From NCBI GenBank assembly GCA_964580495.1, contig CAZOKE010000003.1, positions 1 to 49,973 of the forward strand: a stretch of 49,973 bases of DNA, read 5' to 3'. The notes under the pieces are model-generated. The model saw nothing but the letters and a program-made list of their open reading frames with translations. It did no database searches and was not told the origin of the DNA. Below, in pieces: positions 27,839-37,655 of the stretch. This stretch comes from JAIFWV01 sp964580495 (GTDB lineage: Bacteria; Patescibacteriota; Doudnabacteria; UBA920; O2-02-FULL-48-8). The translations under genes and the position numbers were made by a program. Each line of letters opens with the position of its first letter. Position 1 is the first letter of the stretch.

Positions 27839-29458
27839 TTATGACCACATTGACCAAATGAACGCAAACGGCTTTCCGGCTTTGGTCAGCATATTTTTCG
27901 AAAGATTCAAAATATTTTTTGATTCCTCCATTCCCATAATCCAGCTGAAGGCAAGGAAAACAACTCCGCCGATTAAGGCAGCACCCAACCCCTGCCCTAG
28001 CAATCCGAAATATTTATGGGTATTTACGAATGGCGCGATCAGGTACAAAGAAATGTAAGTTGCGATGCCGGCAAATATAGAGCTGATCAAAATTTTTGTA
28101 GTATTGACGATTAGATACTCGTCATGAAGGTTGCCGATGCGGTGATGAAGCTCTGTTGCCAAGATGATAAGCTCAATGACACTAGTTATGGAAAAAGCTA
28201 TGGCTAGCCCCGGCACTCCAAATTTGTGGACCAGCAGCAGTGTCGCAATTAAATTGACGGCAATTGTAACAAAGCTGATGATTACGGGAATCATGGTGTT
28301 TTGCATGGCATAGAAAGCGCGGGTATAAAGCGTGATCAAGCCTTGGGCAAACAACGATATTACAAACAGCCCTAGTGTGGCTGCCACAATGCGAGTGTCG
28401 GCAAAAGTAAAGTTCGTGTTCTGGCCAATGCCAAGCACGAGACGCACGATCTGCGCACGCAAAATCAGCATGAGCACGGAAAGCGGGATAATGAAATACA
28501 AAATTTGTATCGTGGTTTTTGCAATTACGTGTTTGAAGCCGTGAATATCTTTTTCATTATACAGATCCGACATCACCGGAAACACCGCAAGTGCCGCGGA
28601 TACCGCAAAGATGCTCAAAAATACTCCTTGCAGATTGTTGGCATAATAAAACGTGGCCAAGGCACCGGTTCCTAGGAACGATCCGAAAATGCTGGCGATC
28701 AGCAGCGTGACTTGCGCCGTGCCCATGGAAAAAATCCGGGGCCAATACAATCGCCAGAATTGCGTAAATCCCGGCTGATTGGTATTGATCTTTGCCGCAT
28801 ATCGAAAACCCAATTTATACAACGCCGGCACCTGGATGGTAAAATGCAGGAAAGCTCCGAGCACGACTCCCAGCGCCAGTCCAGTGGGTCCCAAGTGCGG
28901 GTAAAACCAAACCACGCCAAGGATGATTGAACCGTTATACACAAGCGGTGCGGCCGAAACTACCGCAAACCTTTTGTGGGTATTGAGCATGCTGGAAGTA
29001 ATCGAAGAAAGTGTCAGAAAAATCGGCGACAGCAAAAACAATTCGGTAAATTTTTTGGTCAGATCCCTGGCTTCTCCGGTAAACCCCGGGGCGATAGCAG
29101 AAACCAAAGGATTTATAAAAATCAAAGCCAGCACGCTCAAGCTTAGGATGAGTAGCAGCGTGACATTAATAATGCTGTTGGCCAGTTCGTTGGCTTTTTC
29201 TTCGTCTTTCAAAAGGTACTCGGAAAAAATTGGGATGAAGGCCACGGAAAAAGTGCCGAGGATTAGAAGATTGAAAACAAAATCCGGGATGCGGAACGCG
29301 GCGAAATATGCGTCAACAATTGCCCCGGTGCCGAATTGGTGGGAAAAAATTGCGTCGCGGGCCAGACCCAAAACTTTTGCCAGCATCGAAAAAACCGCGA
29401 TCACTATTGTGGACCGCGCAATGTGGTTGACATTATTTTTATAATTATTATTGCTCAT
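27839..29458 (-). CDS. murJ: Lipid II flippase MurJ
   Basis: 539 aa, about 14 membrane helices. The N-terminus STIVIAVFSMLAKVLGLARDAIFSHQFGTGAIVDAYFAAFRIPDFVFNLL is the MviN/MurJ signature, with the essential Arg/Asp of helices 1-2. It flips lipid-linked peptidoglycan precursor across the membrane. It overlaps the DUF4012 gene by 4 nt. Confidence 0.97.
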   Translation of the reverse strand: MSNNNYKNNVNHIARSTIVIAVFSMLAKVLGLARDAIFSHQFGTGAIVDAYFAAFRIPDFVFNLLILGTFSVAFIPIFSEYLLKDEEKANELANSIINVTLLLILSLSVLALIFINPLVSAIAPGFTGEARDLTKKFTELFLLSPIFLTLSSITSSMLNTHKRFAVVSAAPLVYNGSIILGVVWFYPHLGPTGLALGVVLGAFLHFTIQVPALYKLGFRYAAKINTNQPGFTQFWRLYWPRIFSMGTAQVTLLIASIFGSFLGTGALATFYYANNLQGVFLSIFAVSAALAVFPVMSDLYNEKDIHGFKHVIAKTTIQILYFIIPLSVLMLILRAQIVRLVLGIGQNTNFTFADTRIVAATLGLFVISLFAQGLITLYTRAFYAMQNTMIPVIISFVTIAVNLIATLLLVHKFGVPGLAIAFSITSVIELIILATELHHRIGNLHDEYLIVNTTKILISSIFAGIATYISLYLIAPFVNTHKYFGLLGQGLGAALIGGVVFLAFSWIMGMEESKNILNLSKNMLTKAGKPFAFIWSMWS

Positions 29459-31476
29459 TTACTCAACAAAACTGCCCAATATTGGTCTGATCCCGTATCA
29501 TATGCAAAATTCAATCGGCCGGAATCCGAACCGACGCCGGAAGTATACCAAATCGGCCGCAAACTGCCCGTATCGACCGAAGCGGCAAATTGATATGGCT
29601 TAATTCCATCCTGTTTCTGGAAAAGCAAAGAATATGAAGCCGTCGGGTTCAATAATCCCAGATTTAGTTTATAAGGAATCGTATAAACCAAAGTTAGAGT
29701 TTTGGTTTCGCCCGGATTGGCGATTGTCCAGCCCGCAAATTCGGTTTTTCCGGATTCGGTGCGGACAAAGACCCTATTGCCGCCCATAACCCCCTGATCC
29801 CAAGCCAGCAAATCGGGATCAGGTTTGTACCCCGGAGATTGTGATGCCTCAAATGTCCCCGCATCAAAACCGTCCGATGAAATCAAATTTGATCCGGCAG
29901 GCACAAGAATTCGGATGTAATCTTTGTTGATTTCCGATGCTGTATTGGTTCGGCTTATGGTCAAGGTGTCGGTAATTCGTCCGTCCCGGCCCAAAGAAAT
30001 ATTCAGGCTGGCGTTTTGCTTAACTTTGAGATCGGTTTTTGTCCCTCCCAAATTTGTATTCACAATATCCAAATAATCCTGGTCGGAAGGCAATATCTCA
30101 CCTGAGAATTTAAGGCCTTGAATTTTCTGCTGCAGGTTTTGGTCTGTGGAATATAGTAAAATTTGCTTTTGGTTGAGGTTGGTTTGGAACATTTGCAGCA
30201 GTTGCAGCATTTTTTCTTTGTCCAATCCCGCCAGTTTGTCCAAAATTACGGGAGCAAGGTCAGCCAGGAATTTCTTTGGCTGGTTGAGTTTTTTGTCATA
30301 GTCAGCAGACGTTTTAAATTGCACAATGTCCTGAAAATTATCAGACGTAAGTGTTACGCCATAATCCGGCATCTGGATGGGCCCGGTCAAAGTCAGAACG
30401 TTTTCGAAAAAATTCGGCGACATGGCTATTACCCCGTCCGCGGTTTCCGCACCCAATTCATAAAAATGCAAAATCTTTTTTGCTGATGTCGGGAAATCGG
30501 CAAACCAATTGGAATCGCGGATTCCCCACTTCTGGATGTCAGGCTGGAACGGTCCGGGGGCAGCGATTTTGTCGTAAATATGCCCGTCCAAATCATAGAT
30601 GCTGTCGATTTTCATGCTCTGAATTTTGCCGCCGTCGATTTTGAGCACGCCATAGGTTCCCATGAATCCTCCTGTGGCTCGGACCTCGTCATAATTTTGG
30701 AATACAAAAAGGTAAGTTTTGGGGCCGTTGCCGAACATGCCTAAATAGATATCTTCCAAATTAACCATGTTGGTCAGCATGTTTGTCAGTGCATCCACCT
30801 GCTGGCGGGCTTTGGTCAAAGTGTCGGCATAGGAAGCTGGCAGCCCTTTGACTCGGTCAAACTCGGACTGCGCTTGTTTGAGCAAAAACAAAGTCGAGTT
30901 GAGAGAGTCCTGGTTGGCTTTAAGTTTTTTGGTAAGCCCGGTTTCAGCGATCCCTTTCGAGCTGATTTTGACGTCATCAAAAAAGCTCATGGCAAAAGTC
31001 AGCTTGGCTCCGGCCGCTGCCAGCAGCGAAGCTCCGGAAAGCACATGGCCCGCCGCCTGCGCTTGTGGCGCTAGCAGCTGCAGGGCCTGGAACTGGTCGA
31101 GCTGGCTTTGCGCGTTCTGCAGACTGTCGTAGGCGGATGAGAATTGCGATTGGGCATTGCTGAAGTTTTGGTCTTTTAGGCTGGCACCGGCGTTAGACAA
31201 ATCCGAATATGCGCTTGTGGCCGCACCCAAAATCTGCCCTTGGGCATTGCGGGCCTTCGAGACGTAAACCAAAGATTGAAACATCATGGCTATCAAAACA
31301 GCTGTTACAACAAAAGGCATGATTGCATATCTGGATTTTTTAGTGATTGCAGGAACTGCCTTTTGCGTAAAACCAATCAGCTTTTCGTATTCTTCTTTTC
31401 TGGAACGAAAAAGGCCGGGCGGCTGCGGCCGATTGCCTCCACCTATATCAAATTTGCTGAATCTAGAATTAACCAT
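29455..31476 (-). CDS. DUF4012 membrane-anchored protein
   Basis: 673 aa. A basic cytoplasmic N-terminus and one membrane helix (YAIMPFVVTAVLIAMMFQSLVYV, 49-71) are followed by a Gln/Ser/Ala-rich coiled-coil region (SNAQSQFSSAYDSLQNAQSQLDQF) and the DUF4012 domain: FQNYDEVRATGGFMGTYGVL, SIYDLDG, IRDSNWFADFPTSAKKI, ADGVIAMSPNFFENVL. The C-terminus is a beta-rich domain (TLTLVYTIPYKLNLG). This family is common in Patescibacteria and Actinobacteria; its role is unknown, but the setting in a murein gene cluster points to the envelope. Confidence 0.9.
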   Translation of the reverse strand: MVNSRFSKFDIGGGNRPQPPGLFRSRKEEYEKLIGFTQKAVPAITKKSRYAIMPFVVTAVLIAMMFQSLVYVSKARNAQGQILGAATSAYSDLSNAGASLKDQNFSNAQSQFSSAYDSLQNAQSQLDQFQALQLLAPQAQAAGHVLSGASLLAAAGAKLTFAMSFFDDVKISSKGIAETGLTKKLKANQDSLNSTLFLLKQAQSEFDRVKGLPASYADTLTKARQQVDALTNMLTNMVNLEDIYLGMFGNGPKTYLFVFQNYDEVRATGGFMGTYGVLKIDGGKIQSMKIDSIYDLDGHIYDKIAAPGPFQPDIQKWGIRDSNWFADFPTSAKKILHFYELGAETADGVIAMSPNFFENVLTLTGPIQMPDYGVTLTSDNFQDIVQFKTSADYDKKLNQPKKFLADLAPVILDKLAGLDKEKMLQLLQMFQTNLNQKQILLYSTDQNLQQKIQGLKFSGEILPSDQDYLDIVNTNLGGTKTDLKVKQNASLNISLGRDGRITDTLTISRTNTASEINKDYIRILVPAGSNLISSDGFDAGTFEASQSPGYKPDPDLLAWDQGVMGGNRVFVRTESGKTEFAGWTIANPGETKTLTLVYTIPYKLNLGLLNPTASYSLLFQKQDGIKPYQFAASVDTGSLRPIWYTSGVGSDSGRLNFAYDTGSDQYWAVLLSK

Positions 31477-32581
31477 TTTTGATTTGATGCCTTGAAATAT
31501 TCAAAAGTATCCCGATTCCGGCCAGGTTTAGGGCCATGGCCGATGAGCCATATGAAATGAACGGCAGCGGGATTCCGGTCAGCGGGATTACGGCAGTAAT
31601 GCCTCCAATATTGATCAGCGCCTGCAGTACAATCCACGAAGTAATGCCAGCTGCCATCAATTTCCCAAACATATCCGGGGCGTTGACCGCGACCTTATAT
31701 CCTTTATACGCCAAAAGCAAAAACCCAATCAATAGTGCACTTACCCTGACAAAACCCATTTCCTCGGAAATAATGGCAAAAATGGAGTCTCCGATCGGTT
31801 CCGGCAAATAATTGTATTTCTGCACGCTATGGCCAAAACCTGCTCCCCACAAGCCTCCGGACCCTATGGCAATCAAGGCTTGGTTAATTTGGTAAGAAAT
31901 GCCTTTGGCATCCACTTGGGGGTTGAAAAAAGCCAAAAAACGAGAGGCGCGATAAGGAGCAGCCTTAACCATAATCCAAAAAGCGACTAATCCCACACCG
32001 GCTGTGGCAGCCAGATATCGCAGGCGCACTCCGCCCAAGAACAACATGACCGCGGCAATCGCAACCAGCACCAGCATAGTCCCCATGTCCGGCTCCAGCA
32101 CTATGAGCAGAGCAATCAAGGCGACTAAAATCAAGCTTGGCAAAAAACCGAAATACAAATCGTCCTTGTGCTGCTGCCGTTTGTCATACCACGAAGCTAA
32201 ATAAAAAATTACCGCAAGCTTCACGTATTCGGTCGGCTGGAATAAAAATACTTTCAGGTTGATCCAGCGCCTGGCTCCACCAACTTTGAAGCCGATGCCC
32301 GGCACCAGAACCGCGACCAACAACACCAAACCGGTCAAAATTAAAATTGGCGCAAATTTCTGCCAAACGTGGTAATCCATCTTCGAAAATATATACATCA
32401 AAACCAATCCGGGCGCAGCACCTAAAAGCATCTGCCGGAAAAGATAATAATGGTTGTTGCCAAATCTTTGGAACGATAGGACTGTGGAAGCAGAAGAGAG
32501 CATAACCAGGCCGAATCCGAGCAAAATTAAACTTGTCCAAAGCAAAGTTTTGTCGACTTCCCGCTGTTTGACCTTGTTCAT
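31469..32581 (-). CDS. ftsW: SEDS peptidoglycan glycosyltransferase FtsW
   Basis: 370 aa with about ten membrane helices. SEDS motifs are visible: LMLSSAS near the N-terminus, GFKVGGARRWINLKVFLFQPTEYVKLAVI, LLIVLEPDMGTMLVL (catalytic Asp region), and IIGGITAVIPLTGIPLPFISYGSSAM. Adjacent to murD, hence FtsW not RodA. It polymerises glycan strands at the septum. Confidence 0.95.
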   Translation of the reverse strand: MNKVKQREVDKTLLWTSLILLGFGLVMLSSASTVLSFQRFGNNHYYLFRQMLLGAAPGLVLMYIFSKMDYHVWQKFAPILILTGLVLLVAVLVPGIGFKVGGARRWINLKVFLFQPTEYVKLAVIFYLASWYDKRQQHKDDLYFGFLPSLILVALIALLIVLEPDMGTMLVLVAIAAVMLFLGGVRLRYLAATAGVGLVAFWIMVKAAPYRASRFLAFFNPQVDAKGISYQINQALIAIGSGGLWGAGFGHSVQKYNYLPEPIGDSIFAIISEEMGFVRVSALLIGFLLLAYKGYKVAVNAPDMFGKLMAAGITSWIVLQALINIGGITAVIPLTGIPLPFISYGSSAMALNLAGIGILLNISRHQIKNG

Positions 32582-33834
32582 AGCATTGCCTCCTTTGCGA
32601 ATTGGTCGCCGCGGTCGCCGTAATTTTTGAACATGTCAAAACTCGCAGCCGCCGGCGACAGCAAAATCATGTCGCCGGGTTTGGCCATGCTCCGAGCTTG
32701 ACTCACAATCTCTTTCATGTTTTTAGCTCCGGTCAGGATCATTCCTTTGTAGTTTTTGATTAACTTCAAAATTTTCGGCGCCTCTGCTCCAATCACAACC
32801 AGTCCTTTGAGGTTAGGACTCTTTAATATAACTTCGGCTAATTTCTCATACGATAAACCTTTACTGGATCCGCCAACGATGGCGATCAGCGGCGTTTCAA
32901 TCGCCGTAATTGCGGCAGACGCCGTATCCTCATTGGTCCCCGCTGAATCGTCTATATAAGTAACTCCGTTTTTCGCGCCTACCACTTGCATTCGGTGCGG
33001 CAAACCTTTAAATTGAGCTACTGCTTGGCGGATTTTTGGTTCTGTAATTTTATAGATCTTTCCGACTGCAACCGCGGCAGCTATATTTTCCCTATAAAAT
33101 TTTCCGATCAATTGGTTTTCATAATCAGCAACATCATTTCCGTCAAAAATTATTTTTTGGCCTTTGCCAACTGCTTGCGCGCTAGCCGGCAGCCTGGAGC
33201 TCAAAACTGCAAAATCATTTTCTGTTTGCGTAGCCAAAATCTGCATCTTGGCATCGAAGTATTCCTTGAGGCTGGCATGCTGGGCCGAAGTCGGATTTTC
33301 CAATTTGCCGGACAAATCCAGATGATCCGCTGTAATGTTGAGAACCACAGCCACATGGGGGCTTTTGTGCAAATCCTGCAACTGGAAGCTGGAAAGCTCG
33401 AGCACCACCAAATCCTGCGGATGGATGAAGTCCAAAAACTCGAACGGGTCAGTGCCAATGTTGCCGGCCAGCCAAACTTTGAAATCCCCGGCTTCCAAAA
33501 TTTTCGCAATCAAACTTGAAGTCGTGCCCTTTCCCTTGGTCCCTGTCACCCCAATGATCGGTGCTGGACACAGATCAAAGAACAATTTGGTGCCGCTTGA
33601 AATTTCCACTCCTTTAGCCAGCGCCTGCTGGATCGCCGGAGCCAAAAAGGGAAAACCCGGAGTGCGGAAAATTATGTCAAAAGAATCCAATCTCCCTTCA
33701 AGGTCCGAAACATGTTTCCAGGTCAAAACTTCATAGACAATGCCGTGCTTGGCAAAAAATTCAACCAATTTCTGGTTGTTGACGCCTAAACCCAAGACTG
33801 CGATTTTTTTTCCCTTCAAATATTCCAGCATCAA
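32578..33834 (-). CDS. murD: UDP-N-acetylmuramoylalanine--D-glutamate ligase
   Basis: 418 aa. Mur ligase ATP site GVTGTKGKGTTSSLIAKIL, central NITADHLDLSG, C-terminal DDSAGTNEDTASAAI and GGSSKGLSYEKL. It adds D-Glu to UDP-MurNAc-L-Ala in the cytoplasm. It overlaps ftsW and the amidohydrolase gene by 4 nt each. Confidence 0.97.
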   Translation of the reverse strand: MMLEYLKGKKIAVLGLGVNNQKLVEFFAKHGIVYEVLTWKHVSDLEGRLDSFDIIFRTPGFPFLAPAIQQALAKGVEISSGTKLFFDLCPAPIIGVTGTKGKGTTSSLIAKILEAGDFKVWLAGNIGTDPFEFLDFIHPQDLVVLELSSFQLQDLHKSPHVAVVLNITADHLDLSGKLENPTSAQHASLKEYFDAKMQILATQTENDFAVLSSRLPASAQAVGKGQKIIFDGNDVADYENQLIGKFYRENIAAAVAVGKIYKITEPKIRQAVAQFKGLPHRMQVVGAKNGVTYIDDSAGTNEDTASAAITAIETPLIAIVGGSSKGLSYEKLAEVILKSPNLKGLVVIGAEAPKILKLIKNYKGMILTGAKNMKEIVSQARSMAKPGDMILLSPAAASFDMFKNYGDRGDQFAKEAML

Positions 33835-35396
33835 TGTTTTCTTAAGACTTGTCCCTGCAATCCCTGGATTTGGCTGTCCGCAAACGCTACTTTGCCGTTG
33901 ATAATCACATTAATTATTCCGTTTGAAAATTGATAAGGCTGCGCGTAAGTCGCGTTGTCCGTGATTGTTTCCGGATCGAAGATTACGAAGTCGGCAGCCG
34001 CATCTTTGTGGATGGATCCTCTATTGTTCAAGCCCAAAAGTCGCGCCGGCTCCGAAGTGATTTTGCGTACAGCTTCTTCCCAGGAAATCATTTTTTTCTC
34101 TCGGACCAATTTTAGGAATCTCGGCATGGCACCGTAGCACCGCGGATGCACGAGCTCAAAAAATTTCGACGAATGCCCGGCACCGTCAGTCGCCACCATC
34201 GACAGCGGCGAGGAGAGGAAATCATCTACTTGGTCGTCCGACAAATTATGGTCGAAAACCACTGCTTGGGTTTTTGTTGCGACCAGAATGTTTACCAGAG
34301 CTTCTTCATTTGTGACCCCGGAATTTTTGGCGATTTCGCTTATGGTCTTGCCCACAAATCCCGCGTTGCCCTCGGCAGAGGCAATTGTAATCTTGCTGAA
34401 GTCATATTCCTGGGTTTTGATGTAATCCAAAACTTTGCGCTTGGCTTGCGGCAAGCCCAAAGCCACGACTATGGTCTCTCGTCCGCCTTCATAAACCCAT
34501 TTCGGCAAATATGTGTATAGGACAGACCAGGAAGTGTGATAAGGATAAGTGTCAAAGCTGATATCCAGGCCTTTGTGGAACGCGCTCTCCATTTTGTTGA
34601 GCACGGCTCCTTCCAAATGCCAATTTTTCTTGCCTTGGATTTTCAAATGAGATATCTTCAGCGGCACTTGGGCTTTTGCCGCAAGCTCGATCACTTCATC
34701 CAGGCTTTCTAGAATATGCGAACCTTCGGATCTCAAATGCACAGACAAAAAACCTTTTGAAGATTTCAAATTTTTGGCAAGCTCCAATAGCTCTTCGGTG
34801 CTGGAATTTACCTCGTGAGCATAAACCAATCCCATGGACAAGCCAAACGCCCCGGCTTCCAAGCTTTGCTTAAGGTAGCGGTCCATCACCCTCAGCTCGT
34901 CGCCCGTTACTTTTCGAACAGAATCCCCCACTAATCCGCGGCGCAGAGTTGCGTGGCCAACCAATGTTGCGACGTTTACTCCGATTTTATTTTTTTCTAA
35001 AACAGCAAACAGTTCTTCAAAATTCGTCCAGTTGATGTTTATGCCGGCTAAATTGTGCCATTTTTGGATTGTCTTAATCGAGTCGACATTTGGCAGAGGT
35101 GCCAGCGACGATCCGCAATTGCCCATGACAATTGTCGTGATCCCTTGCGAAACCAAGCTTGCCTGATCCGGCTGGTCAAAAATTGTCCAATATGAGTCCG
35201 AATGGTTTTGGATGTCGATAAAACCCGGCGCCACAATTTTTTCCAGAGCATCGATGTGCTCTTTGGCTTTTTTTGCGGGAATCTCCGGAGCAATCTCGGC
35301 AATTTTTCCATCTTGGATGGCAATATCCAACTTTACTGCCGGTTTTTTGCCGGAGCCGTCGAGAACTTTGCCATTCCTTATTATCAAATCAAACAT
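33831..35396 (-). CDS. D-aminoacylase-type amidohydrolase
   Basis: 521 aa. The amidohydrolase barrel is recognisable as the N-acyl-D-amino-acid deacylase group: IVAPGFIDIQNHSDSYW, MGNCGSSLAPL (the metal-binding Cys), LSVHLRSEGSHI, LKISHLKIQG, MVATDGAGHS and the C-terminal PARLLGLNNRGSIHKDAAADFVIFDP. The usual HxH after PGFID is Q-N-H, so one metal ligand seems lost. Members hydrolyse N-acyl-D-amino acids or cyclic amides. Its position between murD and mraY suggests recycling of D-Glu- or D-Ala-containing fragments; this is inference. Confidence 0.9.
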   Translation of the reverse strand: MFDLIIRNGKVLDGSGKKPAVKLDIAIQDGKIAEIAPEIPAKKAKEHIDALEKIVAPGFIDIQNHSDSYWTIFDQPDQASLVSQGITTIVMGNCGSSLAPLPNVDSIKTIQKWHNLAGININWTNFEELFAVLEKNKIGVNVATLVGHATLRRGLVGDSVRKVTGDELRVMDRYLKQSLEAGAFGLSMGLVYAHEVNSSTEELLELAKNLKSSKGFLSVHLRSEGSHILESLDEVIELAAKAQVPLKISHLKIQGKKNWHLEGAVLNKMESAFHKGLDISFDTYPYHTSWSVLYTYLPKWVYEGGRETIVVALGLPQAKRKVLDYIKTQEYDFSKITIASAEGNAGFVGKTISEIAKNSGVTNEEALVNILVATKTQAVVFDHNLSDDQVDDFLSSPLSMVATDGAGHSSKFFELVHPRCYGAMPRFLKLVREKKMISWEEAVRKITSEPARLLGLNNRGSIHKDAAADFVIFDPETITDNATYAQPYQFSNGIINVIINGKVAFADSQIQGLQGQVLRKH

Positions 35397-35424
35397 CTTT
35401 ATTTTGCGGGACTCGCTATAGTTT

Positions 35425-36471
35425 TTATTTTCCTATTAAGTTAATTGCCACTCCCAAAACAGCTGCCATGGCGGAAATAATCCAAAACCTCATGGTGACT
35501 TTGGTTTCCGGCCAGCCCAGTCCTTCGAAGTGGTGATGAATCGGGGCGGACAAAAAGAGTTTTTTATGGAAAACTTTTCGCCAAAAAATCTGCAGCAGAG
35601 TGGACGCCGCTTCCAAAACAAAAATAAATCCGATTATGGGCAGTACGGCCACGGAATTAGTCAAAAACGCAATCACTGCCAGTACTGTACCCAAACTCAT
35701 GGCACCGGTATCGCCCATAAAGAACCGAGCCGGAAAAATATTGAACCACAAAAACGCTAGCAAGCTGCCGCCGATTACAGCGGTCAGCGCCGTCAGCTCA
35801 TATCGGCCTTGGATAAACGAAATCACGCCAAAGGCAAAAAATGTAATGGCCAAAACTCCTCCTGCCAAGCCGTCCAAACCGTCTGTCTGGTTTACCGAAA
35901 AGCTGGTGGCTATGACGACAAAAATAAACAGCGGGATGTACCAAATCCCGATATTAAAATCACCCATGCCAGGGATGTGCAGGACATCGAAACCTAATTT
36001 GTAATAAAACCAATAAGCGCCGATGACGGCTATGAAAATATAAAAAAGAAGACGATGCCGCATGCGCAAACCGCCGCCTTTGCCCCCACCCCGCCCGAGC
36101 ACGCCCAGATAATCATCCAGCATGCCCAGCAGAGCCGCCGCAACCAGCACACCCAGGGGCAGCAATGTCTGCTGGCGCGTGACGAAATTCAAGTAATGGA
36201 AATAATCAATGTGCGCTACCCTGTCCAAAAACCAAAATGATCCGGCCAAAGCCGCAGTAGTAAACCAAATCAAAACTCCGCCCATAGTGGGCGTGCCCGC
36301 TTTTTTGGCGTGGAGCTTGGAAAAAACTGGCGTGTCGCCTTCGGCGCGGATTTTTTTGCCTATTTTGTTTTTGTACAAAAAATCCGTGAGCAGCGGGGTT
36401 AATAAAATAGCCACAATGAATGACATTGAGGCAAGGCTGAAAATTTTTATTATGGTGGAAATCAAATCCAT
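35425..36471 (-). CDS. mraY: Phospho-N-acetylmuramoyl-pentapeptide transferase
   Basis: 348 aa, ten membrane helices. Signatures: KKAGTPTMGGVLI, LGMLDDYLGVLGR (the DD(Y) motif), NQTDGLDGLAGG, FMGDTGAMSLG, and the HIPHHHE-like SAPIHHHFEGLGWPE. It makes lipid I on the inner face of the membrane. Confidence 0.98.
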   Translation of the reverse strand: MDLISTIIKIFSLASMSFIVAILLTPLLTDFLYKNKIGKKIRAEGDTPVFSKLHAKKAGTPTMGGVLIWFTTAALAGSFWFLDRVAHIDYFHYLNFVTRQQTLLPLGVLVAAALLGMLDDYLGVLGRGGGKGGGLRMRHRLLFYIFIAVIGAYWFYYKLGFDVLHIPGMGDFNIGIWYIPLFIFVVIATSFSVNQTDGLDGLAGGVLAITFFAFGVISFIQGRYELTALTAVIGGSLLAFLWFNIFPARFFMGDTGAMSLGTVLAVIAFLTNSVAVLPIIGFIFVLEAASTLLQIFWRKVFHKKLFLSAPIHHHFEGLGWPETKVTMRFWIISAMAAVLGVAINLIGK

Positions 36472-36517
36472 AGTTTTATTGGGAGTTTTTGTTTCTTTTG
36501 ATTAAGTTTGCCAGCTA

Positions 36518-36547
36518 ATTATACCACAAATTGCTTTATATTACCAA
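36518..36547 (-). promoter_or_regulatory. Promoter of the mraY-to-murJ cell-wall unit
   Basis: TTGGTA (36542-36547) and a perfect TATAAT (36518-36523) on the minus strand, 18-nt spacer, about 40 nt before mraY. Confidence 0.65.
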
Positions 36548-36549
36548 AA

Positions 36550-37467
36550 TCAATTCCAGGTATAATTTTGGGTTATCCAATCCAGCAATTTTTGGCTGTC
36601 GCCTTCGCGGTCTGCGGAATTTAGGACCACAGTCAGGATCTCGGCATCGCCATGTTTAAGTTTGAGAATCAGGTTTCCTTGCGCTTCGGAAGTAAAGCCG
36701 GTTTTTACTCCCACAACTTCCGGGTTTTCCAGCAATAATTTATTTGATGTCTTAAGATTATGCACAATTTTACCATCCGCCGAGGAAACAATCATTTCCT
36801 TGGTATCCACAATTTTTGCCAGCAGAGAGTATTTCATGAATTCTTTGGTCTCGTTTGCCAGATCCAGCGCCGTAGAATAATTATCCGGGCTGTCCAAGCC
36901 CACGGGGTTGGAAAAATGTGTGCTAGTCAATCCAAGCTCTTGCGCCTTGTCGTTCATCATGGCCACAAAATTATCTTGGCTGCCTCCGACAAACCTCGCC
37001 AAAGCTTGAGCCGCGTCATTGCTGGATGGAATGAGCAATCCATATAAAAGATTTTCCACTGTAATTTTTTCCCCAGCAACCAAATCCATTTTCGAACCCA
37101 CAACATTTACATCCTCAGGCATGATGGTTACCAACAAATCTTTGTTGACCTTATCCGCCACGACCATAGCTGTCATCAGTTTGGTTAAGCTGGCAATCGG
37201 CAATCTTTCTTGGATATTAACCGCATAAAGATCTGTGCCGGTGTTTAGATCCAAAGCCAAAGCTGATTTGGCCTGCAATTGCACAATCTGCTCGTCGGCT
37301 GCAGTAATTTTTCTGGGGACTTTAGGCGCTGTCTGTTCGGGAATTTGGTGCTGGACCGTAACAGCGGAAACTTCCGGTTGTTGGGTATGGATCTTGGTGC
37401 GATGCGGCAGCACCACGACCGCCAACAAGCCTAAACCCGCTAAAATTAAAATTATTTGATTTCTCAG
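36550..37467 (-). CDS. D-alanyl-D-alanine carboxypeptidase (PBP5/DacA-type), probable CTG start
   Basis: About 305 aa. The serine peptidase S11 motifs are SLTK (IASLTKLMTAM), SSN (PSSNDAAQAL) and KTG (VGVKTGFTSEAQG). No ATG gives a complete protein. From a TTG at 37428 the signal sequence would be cut short. In frame upstream, a CTG at 37465-37467 lies 8 nt after AAGGGAG and yields an ideal anchor (RNQIILILAGLGLLAVVVLP); a TAG closes the frame just above. It trims pentapeptides in murein. The large C-terminal domain of PBP5 is absent. Confidence 0.93.
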   Translation of the reverse strand: MRNQIILILAGLGLLAVVVLPHRTKIHTQQPEVSAVTVQHQIPEQTAPKVPRKITAADEQIVQLQAKSALALDLNTGTDLYAVNIQERLPIASLTKLMTAMVVADKVNKDLLVTIMPEDVNVVGSKMDLVAGEKITVENLLYGLLIPSSNDAAQALARFVGGSQDNFVAMMNDKAQELGLTSTHFSNPVGLDSPDNYSTALDLANETKEFMKYSLLAKIVDTKEMIVSSADGKIVHNLKTSNKLLLENPEVVGVKTGFTSEAQGNLILKLKHGDAEILTVVLNSADREGDSQKLLDWITQNYTWN

Positions 37468-37496
37468 ATGTTTAACTCCCTTCTAAAAGCCTTATA

Positions 37497-37525
37497 AGTT
37501 TACTAGATAATTGCATTTCCGACAA
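37497..37525 (-). promoter_or_regulatory. Promoter of the carboxypeptidase gene
   Basis: TTGTCG (37520-37525) and TAAACT (37497-37502) on the minus strand, 17-nt spacer. Confidence 0.6.
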
Positions 37526-37625
37526 AACGGGTAGCAATTGACAGATATTTTGGCACAAAAAAATTTTTGTTGATAATTTTTTCTAGGGCTAGGGATCAAG
37601 CTTTATTGCTCGAAAACAATTTGCT

Positions 37626-37654
37626 TTGACACTGGCCGGCTTTAGAGGTATATT
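37626..37654 (+). promoter_or_regulatory. Promoter of trxA
   Basis: TTGACA (37626-37631) and TATATT (37649-37654), 17-nt spacer. Confidence 0.85.
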
Positions 37655-37655
37655 T

